From positions 1 to 6,903 of the forward strand of contig JBAVQS010000125.1 in the NCBI GenBank assembly GCA_049694275.1: 6,903 nt of DNA, written 5' to 3'. Position numbers and translations under genes: made by a program. Positions 1 to 5,816 of the stretch are shown one piece after another (position 1 is the first letter of the stretch; each line of letters starts with the position of its first letter). The notes under the pieces are model-generated. The model searched no databases and was not told the DNA's origin. It saw only the letters and a program-made list of their open reading frames with translations. This DNA is from JBAVQS01 sp049694275 (GTDB lineage: Bacteria; Chloroflexota; Anaerolineae; UBA4142; SHND01).

Positions 1-29
1 CGAGACCTTTCGCACGCTCAGGGTGACAA
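1..29. repeat. Partial copy of a dispersed repeat at the window edge
   Basis: Read on the - strand, this begins TTGTCACCCTGAGCGTGCGA and ends in GGTCTCG. From memory it resembles a short imperfectly palindromic repeat scattered between genes in many bacteria, with a core like GTCACCCTGAGCG followed by GCGAAGGGTCTCG. The arms ACC(C)T and AGGGT are the palindromic part, and this copy seems to lack one C in the left arm. Only the part inside the window is visible, so its full length is unknown. The family assignment is recollection and was not tested by a search. Confidence 0.45.
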
Positions 30-55
30 CCGTAGGCTTAATTGTGCATTGTGTC

Positions 56-63
56 AAGGAGGA
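56..63 (+). promoter_or_regulatory. Strong Shine-Dalgarno for the gene at 70
   Basis: AAGGAGGA is close to a perfect anti-SD complement and lies 6 nt before the ATG at 70. It fixes that start over the overlapping out-of-frame ATG at 42. No convincing -10/-35 promoter is visible in bases 30-55. Confidence 0.8.
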
Positions 64-69
64 TAGAGG

Positions 70-489
70 ATGAGCATCTGGACCAGGTTATTGGCGCGAT
101 CGAATGCGTTTGCGTTACAGGTCACGCATGGCCGGTTGGGAAGCCAGATGGGGCCACAATCGGTCTTGTTGCTGCATACGGTGGGGCGCAAATCGGGCAA
201 GCCCTATGCCACCCCACTGTCCTATTATCGTGACGGAGAGAATTATCTGGTTGTCGCTTCCAACTGGGGCCAGGAAACGCCGCCGGATTGGTTTCGCAAT
301 CTTGAGCGGCGCTCCCGCACGACGATTGAGGTCAAAGGCGCAACGCTCCAGGTTGAGGCGCGCCCGGCGCAAGGGGAAGAGTATACGCGGCTGTGGGAAC
401 TGGTGACGCGCCGGAATGCGCAGTTTGTGGAATATCAAAAGCGGGTGACGCGCCGGATCCCCGTTGTGGTCTTGACCCCCGTTCCGTAA
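70..489 (+). CDS. Nitroreductase/quinone reductase family protein, F420 (deazaflavin)-dependent type (Ddn-like)
   Basis: The 139-residue product looks like a full-length member of the deazaflavin-dependent nitroreductase family (Ddn/DUF385, the FDOR-B split-barrel group), which usually runs about 130-150 residues. Visible family features are the central strand running into a GRKSG motif (residues 39-43), then TPLSYY (48-53), VVASNWG (61-67), a PDWFRNL stretch (72-78) and TTIEV (85-89). In this family the GRKSG-to-NWG region helps bind the F420 phosphate tail and deazaflavin. Members transfer hydride from F420H2 to quinones, nitro compounds or other small electrophiles. There is no signal peptide, so a cytosolic or membrane-associated enzyme is likely. 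The start is chosen by the AAGGAGGA site. The gene stands alone on its strand and converges on the globin/small-ORF pair. The substrate cannot be inferred. Family membership is fairly sure; F420 use is inferred from family knowledge. Confidence 0.88.
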   Translation: MSIWTRLLARSNAFALQVTHGRLGSQMGPQSVLLLHTVGRKSGKPYATPLSYYRDGENYLVVASNWGQETPPDWFRNLERRSRTTIEVKGATLQVEARPAQGEEYTRLWELVTRRNAQFVEYQKRVTRRIPVVVLTPVP

Positions 490-502
490 CTCAAGACCCA
501 AC
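463..502. terminator. Imperfect hairpin across the stop of the Ddn-like gene
   Basis: GGTCTTGA (468-475) is perfectly complementary to TCAAGACC (491-498). The stem extends outward by GTTG (463-466) with CAAC (499-502) if T467 is bulged, giving 12 pairs around a 15-nt loop. It contains the stop codon at 487-489 and lies between convergent genes, where a bidirectional terminator or mRNA 3' stabiliser would be expected. No T-tract follows on either strand, so it is not a canonical intrinsic terminator. Confidence 0.4.
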
Positions 503-517
503 CTGTGCCCAACGTGT

Positions 518-613
518 TCAACTCTGCCCGGTCAAATTCTCGTTCGTCATCCAGACCCGGTCCAGGCGACCGGTTGTGTCCATCCCCACAGTGCACTTGA
601 ATTGAATCGTCAT
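518..613 (-). CDS. Possible small protein of 31 residues downstream of the globin
   Basis: A short open frame begins ATG at 613, reads MTIQFKCTVG at its N-terminus and ends at TGA (520-518). It has a good SD (AAGGAG, complement of 622-627) with 8-nt spacing and starts 31 bp after the globin stop, so it could be co-transcribed. The rest of the product is polar, with a single Cys at residue 7, a TTGRLDRVW stretch and no membrane segment. I do not recognise it. Reading through the TGA gives only eight more codons before another stop, so an intact longer protein is not hidden behind it. It could instead be the remains of a larger gene or chance. The SD is the main support. Confidence 0.4.
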   Translation of the reverse strand: MTIQFKCTVGMDTTGRLDRVWMTNENLTGQS

Positions 614-621
614 TTCTTGAT

Positions 622-627
622 CTCCTT
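622..627 (-). promoter_or_regulatory. Shine-Dalgarno for the small ORF at 613
   Basis: AAGGAG on the - strand lies 8 nt before the ATG at 613. It falls in otherwise unassigned sequence after the globin stop, which makes translation of the small ORF plausible. Confidence 0.45.
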
Positions 628-644
628 ATCGGCTCCCGCAAAAT

Positions 645-1019
645 TCAGGGAAGCAAGTGATACAAGGCCATCCAGGCGGCCTTGACCTCGGGTGTAAACT
701 CTTCGCCCAACGTCTGCTCGAGCGTCCAAAGCCAGGCCGCGGCCGTCGGATCGTCGTGGCCCTGCTGGCCCCCCTCCCTCGCGGGACAAGACTCCGGCGC
801 TTCTACATCCGGCGGCGTGTCCGGCTGCGTCATGCGTATTAGCATCCATTCGAGGTCGGCGCACCATTTTTGCTTTTGCTCAAGCAGGTCATTCTTGAAT
901 AACGGGTGCAGGGCCGGTTCGAGTTGAAACAGGCGCGCATAAAACAGGTCGGCGACGCCGATCAGCGGCGTGAGCCGGACAAATGAGTGTTGAACGAGAG
1001 CGATCTCTTGAGCATTCAT
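645..1019 (-). CDS. Short globin-fold protein lacking the usual proximal histidine
   Basis: The 124-residue product matches the single-domain bacterial globin (haemoglobin/flavohaemoglobin-like) pattern at both ends. The N-terminal part has IALVQHSF (6-13), LFYARLF (25-31; Y27 in the B10 position) and PLF (39-41; F41 in the CD1 position). LEQ (46-48) places Q48 at E7 by comparison with Vitreoscilla haemoglobin. The C-terminal part has AAWLWTLEQTLG (94-105) and FTPEVKAAW (108-116). The middle is abnormal. There is no histidine between H38 and H88, and the F8 position falls on about P79 in a CPAREGG stretch. H88 aligns with the later His of the PEHY/AHY region instead. Helix H is also cut short (family about 135-145 residues). 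It may be a non-haem or altered-ligand globin, or a decaying gene. It is divergent from the large regulator. The SD is weak: GGAG 12 nt upstream. Globin ancestry is reasonably sure; haem loss is inference. Confidence 0.72.
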   Translation of the reverse strand: MNAQEIALVQHSFVRLTPLIGVADLFYARLFQLEPALHPLFKNDLLEQKQKWCADLEWMLIRMTQPDTPPDVEAPESCPAREGGQQGHDDPTAAAWLWTLEQTLGEEFTPEVKAAWMALYHLLP

Positions 1020-1079
1020 GTGAATCTTGCGCTCCAGGCCGGTTGAAAACTGTCAGGCGGCTGGACGGTTTGATGGTCG

Positions 1080-1108
1080 TTGTTTTTTGAGATAAACTAT
1101 GCTACAGT
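1080..1108 (+). promoter_or_regulatory. Candidate sigma70-like promoter in the divergent region
   Basis: TTGTTT (1080-1085) and TACAGT (1103-1108) are separated by 17 nt, inside the AT-rich stretch of the globin/regulator intergenic region. Both hexamers are imperfect, so this is only a candidate for the regulator transcript. I found no equally spaced pair on the - strand that I would defend for the globin. Confidence 0.22.
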
Positions 1109-1150
1109 CACCAACAGTTGCCATTAAACCACACGCAGACCGATCCGGTA

Positions 1151-1170
1151 ATATCATTCGCCGATATAAA
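1151..1170 (+). promoter_or_regulatory. Possible operator and -10 element before the regulator
   Basis: A short inverted repeat, ATATC-7 nt-GATAT (1151-1155/1163-1167), overlaps TATAAA (1165-1170), a near-consensus -10 box. If that -10 is used, transcription would start near 1177, downstream of the GTG at 1173 but upstream of the ATG at 1197. A site here could serve autoregulation by the HTH protein. No good -35 accompanies the -10, and 5-bp arms can arise by chance. Confidence 0.25.
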
Positions 1171-1196
1171 AAGTGATACAAGCAGAACGGGGGAGG

Positions 1197-3770
1197 ATGG
1201 ACCTTGCTTTTGGTCCGTGGCTCAAGCAGCGCCGCCGCGCGTTAAACCTAACCCAGGAAGACCTGGCGCAGCAGGCTGCTTGTTCCATCGTGACCGTCCG
1301 CAAAATCGAATCCGGGGACCTCAGGCCATCTCAAGACCTGGCGCTGCAGTTTGCGCGGGCGCTGGGGATTCCGGAAGAGGAGCATGCGGCGTTTGTGACG
1401 TTCGCGCGCGCACGGGAGGCAACGCAACCGGCGACGGCGTTCACGGCCGCCCCCGCGCCGCCGGCGCCCGCCGCGCCCACCACGCGCCCGTATCACCTCC
1501 CTGCCCAGTTGACTGCGGCGCTTGGACGCGAGCGTGATACCCTCGTCGCGTGCAGCCTGCTGCGTCTCCCGAACGTCCGCCTGGTCACGCTTACCGGCCC
1601 GCCCGGCACCGGCAAGACGCGCTTGAGCCTGGAGATCGCCGAGGCGCTTCAGGACGAATACGAACAGGGCGCGTGCTTTGTCCCGTTGGCGCCGCTCGAT
1701 CACCCGCGCCTGGTCGAGCCGGCAATTGCCCAGGCGCTGGACGTGCGCGAAGCGCCCCAGCACGCACTGCACACCACCCTCGCCGGCTTTCTCCGGGACA
1801 ATCACCTGCTGCTCGTGCTGGATAACTTTGAGCATCTCTTGTCCGCCGCGCCGGTGGTGGCCGAGCTCCTGGCGCACGCCCCACGCCTCAAGGTGCTGGT
1901 CAGCAGCCGCGAGCCGCTGCGGGTGTATGGCGAGCGCGAACTGCCGGTGTCACCGCTTGGCTTGCCCGAGCTCAACCCCTTGCCGCCGCCGGAAGAGCTG
2001 CTGAGCTATGCGGCGATTGCGGTCTTTGTCGAACGCGCACAGGCGGTCAAGCCGGATTTTCAACTGACCGCCGAAAACGGCGAAGCGGTCGCGCAAATCT
2101 GCGCCAGCCTGGACGGACTGCCGCTGGCGATCGAGATGGCGGCGGCGCGCGTCAAGTGGTATCCGCCGCAGGTCTTGCTGGGACAGTTGCAGCAGCGCCT
2201 CGCCTCACTCGCCAGCAACGCCCGCGACCGCACCCCGCGCCAGCAGACCCTGCACGGCGCGATTGAATGGAGTTACAACCTGCTCCTGCCGGAGGAACAG
2301 CGCCTGTTCGACCGGCTGGGCGTGTTCGCCGGCGGCTTGACGCCCCAGGCCGCGCAAGCCGTGACCGGGGCGTCCCCTGAGAGCCTCCTTGCACTGGCCG
2401 ACAAGAGCCTGCTCAAGTATGCGACGCCCGGGCCCGAGCCGCGCCTGTTCATGTTGCGGATTCTGCGCGCGTATGCCCTGGAGCGCCTGCAAGCCGATCC
2501 GGCCGAACAGGCCGCGGCCGGGCGCGCACACGCCAAGTATTACCTGGCGCTGGCTGAGTCGACCCAGGCGGAAGCCTCGCCGGAGCGCCCGGTTGAATGG
2601 CTCGACCGGCTCGAAGCGGAGCACGACAATTTGCGCGCGGCGCTCACCTGGGCGCTGGCGCAGGAGGTCTCGCTCGGCGTGCGCTTGACCCTCAGCCTGG
2701 GGCGCTTTTGGTACCTGCGCGGGCACTTTAGCGAGGGGCGCGTCTGGCAAAGCGCGGCGCTGCCGCATGCGACCGACGAGCAGCGCTTGATGCTCCTGCG
2801 GCAGTTGGGCGAGACCTGCTGGAATCTGGGAGCGCTGCCCGAGGCGCAAGCCCATCTCGAAGCCTGCGTCCAGCTTGCGCGGGCCCTCACCGCCGATCCT
2901 TCCGCGCCGCTCGCCGACGCGCTGAACCTGCTGGGGCGTGTGCTCAAAGACATCGGGCTCTATAGCGAGGCCAAAGAGTGCCTCGAAGAGGGGTTGGCTC
3001 TGGCGCGCCGCCTGCCGGGGACCAATGCGGGGGTCTTGATTCCGCTCCTGCGCAACCTCGGCAATATCAGCATCGATGCCGGGCGCTTTGCCGATGCGGA
3101 ACGCTATTTTTCAGAGAGCCTGGCCCTGGCGCGCCGTCACCAGGACCGGTTGAGCATCGCGGCGGCGCTCAACAATCTGGGCATTGTCCACATCGAGTTA
3201 TGCGACTATGATGCGGCGGAGGTGTGCTTGAACGAAGCGCGCTCGATCTTTGAAGCGGACGGCTATCCGTTCGGCACGGCGATGGCGGCGGTCAGCCTGG
3301 GGCGGATCGCGCACCAGCGCGGCGACTATGAGCCGGCGCGCCGGGATTTTGAAACGAGCTTGCGCCTGGCGCGCGAGCTGGGCAAAAAGTGGTCCGTCGC
3401 CTATGCCCTGAGCAATCTGGGACTGCTGGCATGCGACATGAATGAGTGGGATGAAGGTGAGCGGTATTTCCGCGGGGCCATGCAGGCGGCGCTGGAGGCC
3501 GAGGCGCGACCGCGAATCCTGGACGTGCTCTCGGGGTATGCGCGCTGCCTGGCGCGGCAGGGGCAGATGGAGCGGGCGATTGCACTGCTCGGCCTGGTGA
3601 TGAATCACCCGGCGAGCGAGCACGAAGCCAGCGAGCGAGCACGGGGTTTACTGGCGAGATGGCGAACGCAGCTCCCCGCCGAGGCTGTGGCGGCGGCGCT
3701 GGCGCGGGGCCAGGCGTGGGCGCAGGACAGGCCGGAGGCCATCGCCGCCGAGCTGACTACAGAGTCATAG
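1197..3770 (+). CDS. XRE-HTH / STAND (NB-ARC-like) ATPase / TPR transcriptional regulator
   Basis: The 857-residue product is a multidomain signal-transduction regulator. An XRE/Cro-type helix-turn-helix occupies about 4-58, with LTQEDLAQQA and the recognition helix VTVRKIESG. An Ala/Pro linker (about 76-96) leads to a STAND P-loop ATPase: Walker A GPPGTGKT at 134-141, Walker B LLLVLDNFEH at 204-213, SSREPLR at 236-242 and GLPLAIE at 307-313. A winged-helix part follows, with RTPRQQTLHGAIEWSYNLL and RLFDRLGVFAGG at about 345-380. From about 530 to 775 there are TPR-like repeats (LNLLGRVLKDIGLYSEA, LRNLGNISIDAGRFADAE, LNNLGIVHIELCDYDAAE, LSNLGLLACDMNEWDEGE). In this class, ligand or partner binding gates nucleotide-dependent assembly and DNA binding. 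The signal is unknown. An in-frame GTG at 1173 would add eight residues but has no SD. ATG 1197 has GGGAGG directly abutting it, an unusually tight spacing. It diverges from the globin gene. Confidence 0.93.
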   Translation: MDLAFGPWLKQRRRALNLTQEDLAQQAACSIVTVRKIESGDLRPSQDLALQFARALGIPEEEHAAFVTFARAREATQPATAFTAAPAPPAPAAPTTRPYHLPAQLTAALGRERDTLVACSLLRLPNVRLVTLTGPPGTGKTRLSLEIAEALQDEYEQGACFVPLAPLDHPRLVEPAIAQALDVREAPQHALHTTLAGFLRDNHLLLVLDNFEHLLSAAPVVAELLAHAPRLKVLVSSREPLRVYGERELPVSPLGLPELNPLPPPEELLSYAAIAVFVERAQAVKPDFQLTAENGEAVAQICASLDGLPLAIEMAAARVKWYPPQVLLGQLQQRLASLASNARDRTPRQQTLHGAIEWSYNLLLPEEQRLFDRLGVFAGGLTPQAAQAVTGASPESLLALADKSLLKYATPGPEPRLFMLRILRAYALERLQADPAEQAAAGRAHAKYYLALAESTQAEASPERPVEWLDRLEAEHDNLRAALTWALAQEVSLGVRLTLSLGRFWYLRGHFSEGRVWQSAALPHATDEQRLMLLRQLGETCWNLGALPEAQAHLEACVQLARALTADPSAPLADALNLLGRVLKDIGLYSEAKECLEEGLALARRLPGTNAGVLIPLLRNLGNISIDAGRFADAERYFSESLALARRHQDRLSIAAALNNLGIVHIELCDYDAAEVCLNEARSIFEADGYPFGTAMAAVSLGRIAHQRGDYEPARRDFETSLRLARELGKKWSVAYALSNLGLLACDMNEWDEGERYFRGAMQAALEAEARPRILDVLSGYARCLARQGQMERAIALLGLVMNHPASEHEASERARGLLARWRTQLPAEAVAAALARGQAWAQDRPEAIAAELTTES

Positions 3771-3787
3771 AGAAAAGCGCGAAAACT

Positions 3788-4297
3788 TTAGGGGGGGATG
3801 CCTGCCGGCGGCGTAGTAGACGCGGGCCGCCCCCCATACGGGTCGGCCCGCACCCAGTTCGCGCCGTCGTACAGATGCCATTCGCCGCTTTCGACTCCCA
3901 CCATCCAGTAACGTCCCTGAGCGTCCTGCACCATCCATTCGCCCAACGCGGTTTCAAACTCGGCGCGCGTGATACGTCCGACGGCGAGCTTGCCTTTGAG
4001 AATCAAATACTGGTTCTCGACCTGGTGGAAGCGGGCAACCAACGCTGGCGGCGTGACAGCCGGCTGAGGGGCATTCATCGGAGGCGGCGGAGCGATTGGC
4101 AGAGACGTCGAGTTGGCGGGCGGCGGCGTGATAGCCGGAGGTGTCGCATTGATCAGCGGCGGCAGTGGAGCGATGGCCGGCGGCGGAGCGACAACCGGCG
4201 CGCCCGGCGGCAGCAGCGTACCGCAGCGCAAACAGTGGGTCTGAACACCGATATTGATCGCGCCGCACTGGGCGCAGGTTGATTTTCGATTCTCCAT
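3788..4297 (-). CDS. Zinc-ribbon protein with proline-rich linker and SHOCT-like C-terminal region
   Basis: The 169-residue product has three visible parts. Residues 8-25 form a zinc ribbon with CxxC...CxxC ligands C8, C11, C22 and C25. Residues 28-85 are a Pro/Ala-rich disordered linker. Residues 86-120 (ARFHQVENQYLILKGKLAVG, then RITRAEFETALGEWMVQD) resemble the short helical SHOCT-type oligomerisation motif, with its LKGKLAVGRIT-EFE pattern. After that, a Trp/Tyr-rich segment (RYWMVGVESGEWHLYDGANW, 129-148) looks like a small beta unit. There is no signal peptide or membrane segment. The start has GAGGG 6 nt upstream. It is the last gene of the - strand operon, 16 nt after the 500-residue gene, and ends 17 bp from the converging regulator stop. 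Zinc-ribbon/linker/SHOCT-like proteins are, to my recollection, common and uncharacterised in Chloroflexota. A scaffold or adaptor role is a guess. Confidence 0.85.
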   Translation of the reverse strand: MENRKSTCAQCGAINIGVQTHCLRCGTLLPPGAPVVAPPPAIAPLPPLINATPPAITPPPANSTSLPIAPPPPMNAPQPAVTPPALVARFHQVENQYLILKGKLAVGRITRAEFETALGEWMVQDAQGRYWMVGVESGEWHLYDGANWVRADPYGGRPASTTPPAGIPP

Positions 4298-4313
4298 CGC
4301 ACGCCCTCTTGCG

Positions 4314-5816
4314 TTACTTGTTGACGCCCATCTGATTCGCCAGGTCTTGGCTCAGTTGTTCGAATTTCTCCCAATTCTCATCGCTCATGTCCAGCACCGT
4401 CTTGACCGCATCCGGCGGCAGCTTCATTTGCCGGGCGGTTTTGGCAAGCAGGTCGTTGATTTTCTGGTCGATGCCGGGTAGGAGTGAGAGCGTGCTGTAG
4501 ACGCTGCGCGCCAGCGAAACGGTGTGCAGCATATTTTGAACATCCTGGTATCTCTGGCGCGCCTCGGGTAGAGATAACTCATTCGCCCGTTGGCGCCCAT
4601 AGCGCGCCACATCGTCCACGTTGTTAAAGGTGACCGGATTGTCCGGACTCCCTCCGGCGATCGACCCGGCAGTGAGCAGCATCGCTTTTTGTTCTTCTGG
4701 CGTGAGTTGGCCAAAAATCTTTTTGCCTTCCGTCTCGGCCCAATCGACCACTTGAGATGGAATCCGATTGGGTTGGGTTGGCGTCGGTTGTTTCCCGGAA
4801 TCCGACGTCGGCGCTTGTGTTTTATCCGGCGGCGGCGCCGGCGGCGCCTGAGGTGAGGGCGGTGGTGGTTGCGGCGGTGGTTGCGGCGGTTGCACCGGCG
4901 GCTGCACCGGCGGCGTCCCTCCGACGAGCGGTTTCTCGGGCGGCTGTGGCTTGCCATCGCCCCCCGCGCCTGGCCCGGTTCCGCTACCATCGGCCGGTTG
5001 TCCTGCTCCGGGGACGGGAGGCGGCGCACCCCCTGAGGTTGCAGGTGGCGCGGGAGAGGTCGGGGTTGTGGTCGGGGGTGGTGTTGTCGATGGAGGTGTT
5101 GCCGTCGAGGGCGGCGTGACCGGCAGAAAATCGGTTGGCGGCGTTCGCGTCACGACGATCGCAATGTTGGGATCAAGCGTGCCGTTGGAATTCAGCGTGA
5201 ACGCGATGCCGTTCAACTCGGTTGTGGTTTGTGTCATGATGTGCGTGGTATTGCCCGTCGCAGGATCGATAGCCTGCCCGACGACATGATCGACCGGTTT
5301 GCCGCCGGTCATACCATCAAAGCCGGGACGCGGGCGGCAGTTCACCAATGTCCCATCCGGCAGTGTTGTGCAATCGACAAACCCCATACCTTGCAGTGTT
5401 TGCAGCGCGTGCTGTCCACTCAAAATGGCCGTGATCGGTTCCGCGGGTGTGGCGGGCGTACTGCTCGACGTGCTCCCTGGTCCAGGGGTGGCGGCAGCGG
5501 ACGTTGGCGCGCCGCTCGATGTGCTGCCTGGTCCGGTGGCGGCGGCAGTGGTCATTGGCGCGCCGCCCGAACCCATCCCGCCCAGGCCAATGGTGACCGC
5601 GGTCACAGCGGTTGCCGCCGTGGCAGTCCAGGCAAGCACCGCGCCGACGACACTGCCCCGATCACAGTCGGGGTCTTCCTCTGTCCCGGGCACACGCCCC
5701 TGGATAATTGCCGCCGCGCGTTCTGTGCATGGGTCCGCCAGGGCGGTCGCGGGAATGAGGGCAAGCCATGCGCCCACAATCAAGGCGCACCAGATGATGC
5801 GCAGGTTTTTCACCAT
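4314..5816 (-). CDS. Secreted or membrane-anchored proline-rich protein of unknown function
   Basis: The 500-residue product starts at ATG 5816, set by AGGAGGA 7 nt upstream and overlapping the previous stop by 7 nt. Residues 1-27 form a signal peptide (basic start, hydrophobic core, ALA before D28). C30 and C51 frame a short polar segment. Residues 56-80 are hydrophobic (Ala/Val/Thr-rich) and may be a membrane anchor. Residues 81-127 are Gly/Ser/Thr/Pro low complexity with two 17-residue repeats beginning GAP. Residues 128-225 form a possibly folded part with a second Cys pair (C149, C160). Residues 226-350 are strongly Pro-rich, with PPVQ/PPQP units. Residues 351-500 are predicted helical (QVVDWAETEGKKIFGQLTPE onward). 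I recognise no family. The layout suggests a protein crossing or extending into the cell envelope, with a C-terminal helical interaction domain. The four cysteines could form two disulfides outside the cell. It is probably co-translated with the membrane gene before it. Confidence 0.85.
   Translation of the reverse strand: MVKNLRIIWCALIVGAWLALIPATALADPCTERAAAIIQGRVPGTEEDPDCDRGSVVGAVLAWTATAATAVTAVTIGLGGMGSGGAPMTTAAATGPGSTSSGAPTSAAATPGPGSTSSSTPATPAEPITAILSGQHALQTLQGMGFVDCTTLPDGTLVNCRPRPGFDGMTGGKPVDHVVGQAIDPATGNTTHIMTQTTTELNGIAFTLNSNGTLDPNIAIVVTRTPPTDFLPVTPPSTATPPSTTPPPTTTPTSPAPPATSGGAPPPVPGAGQPADGSGTGPGAGGDGKPQPPEKPLVGGTPPVQPPVQPPQPPPQPPPPSPQAPPAPPPDKTQAPTSDSGKQPTPTQPNRIPSQVVDWAETEGKKIFGQLTPEEQKAMLLTAGSIAGGSPDNPVTFNNVDDVARYGRQRANELSLPEARQRYQDVQNMLHTVSLARSVYSTLSLLPGIDQKINDLLAKTARQMKLPPDAVKTVLDMSDENWEKFEQLSQDLANQMGVNK
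4864..4911 (-). repeat. Four 12-bp tandem units coding PPVQ/PPQP
   Basis: On the + strand GGTGGTTGCGGC occurs twice in direct succession (4864-4887). Two related units follow: GGTTGCACCGGC and GGCTGCACCGGC (4888-4911). On the coding strand they give two PPVQ and two PPQ-type units in the proline-rich linker of the 500-residue protein. Such in-frame repeats can change copy number without breaking the gene. Confidence 0.75.
5463..5564 (-). repeat. Two tandem 51-bp units coding 17-residue Gly/Ala/Thr/Ser repeats
   Basis: Units 5463-5513 and 5514-5564 are the same length and diverged. Both start GCTCGA(C/T)GTGCT(C/G)CCTGG and end TTGGCGCGCC on the + strand. Translated on the - strand they give GAPMTTAAATGPGSTSS and GAPTSAAATPGPGSTSS. 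The unit keeps frame, which points to tandem duplication within the linker after the hydrophobic segment. Confidence 0.85.

Noticed and set aside
435..641. 68-codon - strand frame over the Ddn-like gene's end and the intergenic region
   Set aside because: It lacks a good SD, and the competing frame from 613 has a better one. No domain is visible.
610..867. 85-codon - strand frame overlapping the globin; tested as a frameshifted globin core
   Set aside because: Its translation does not supply the missing F8-His region or any globin motif, so a simple frameshift does not explain the odd globin middle.
1248..1877. 209-codon - strand frame opposite the HTH and P-loop region
   Set aside because: Antisense shadow. 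It is strongly Arg/Gly-rich with no SD or recognisable motif.
2205..2855. 216-codon open frame on the - strand inside the regulator gene
   Set aside because: It lies wholly antisense to the STAND/TPR gene, whose motifs are intact. The product is Arg/Gln/Gly-rich with no domain, as expected for an antisense shadow of GC-rich DNA.
3771..3787. Terminator between the converging regulator and zinc-ribbon genes
   Set aside because: The 17-bp gap has only a trivial AAAG/CTTT pairing and no GC-rich stem with a T-tract.
3659..4282. 207-codon + strand frame over the regulator end and zinc-ribbon gene
   Set aside because: Arg-rich antisense frame crossing two well-supported genes, without its own SD or domain.
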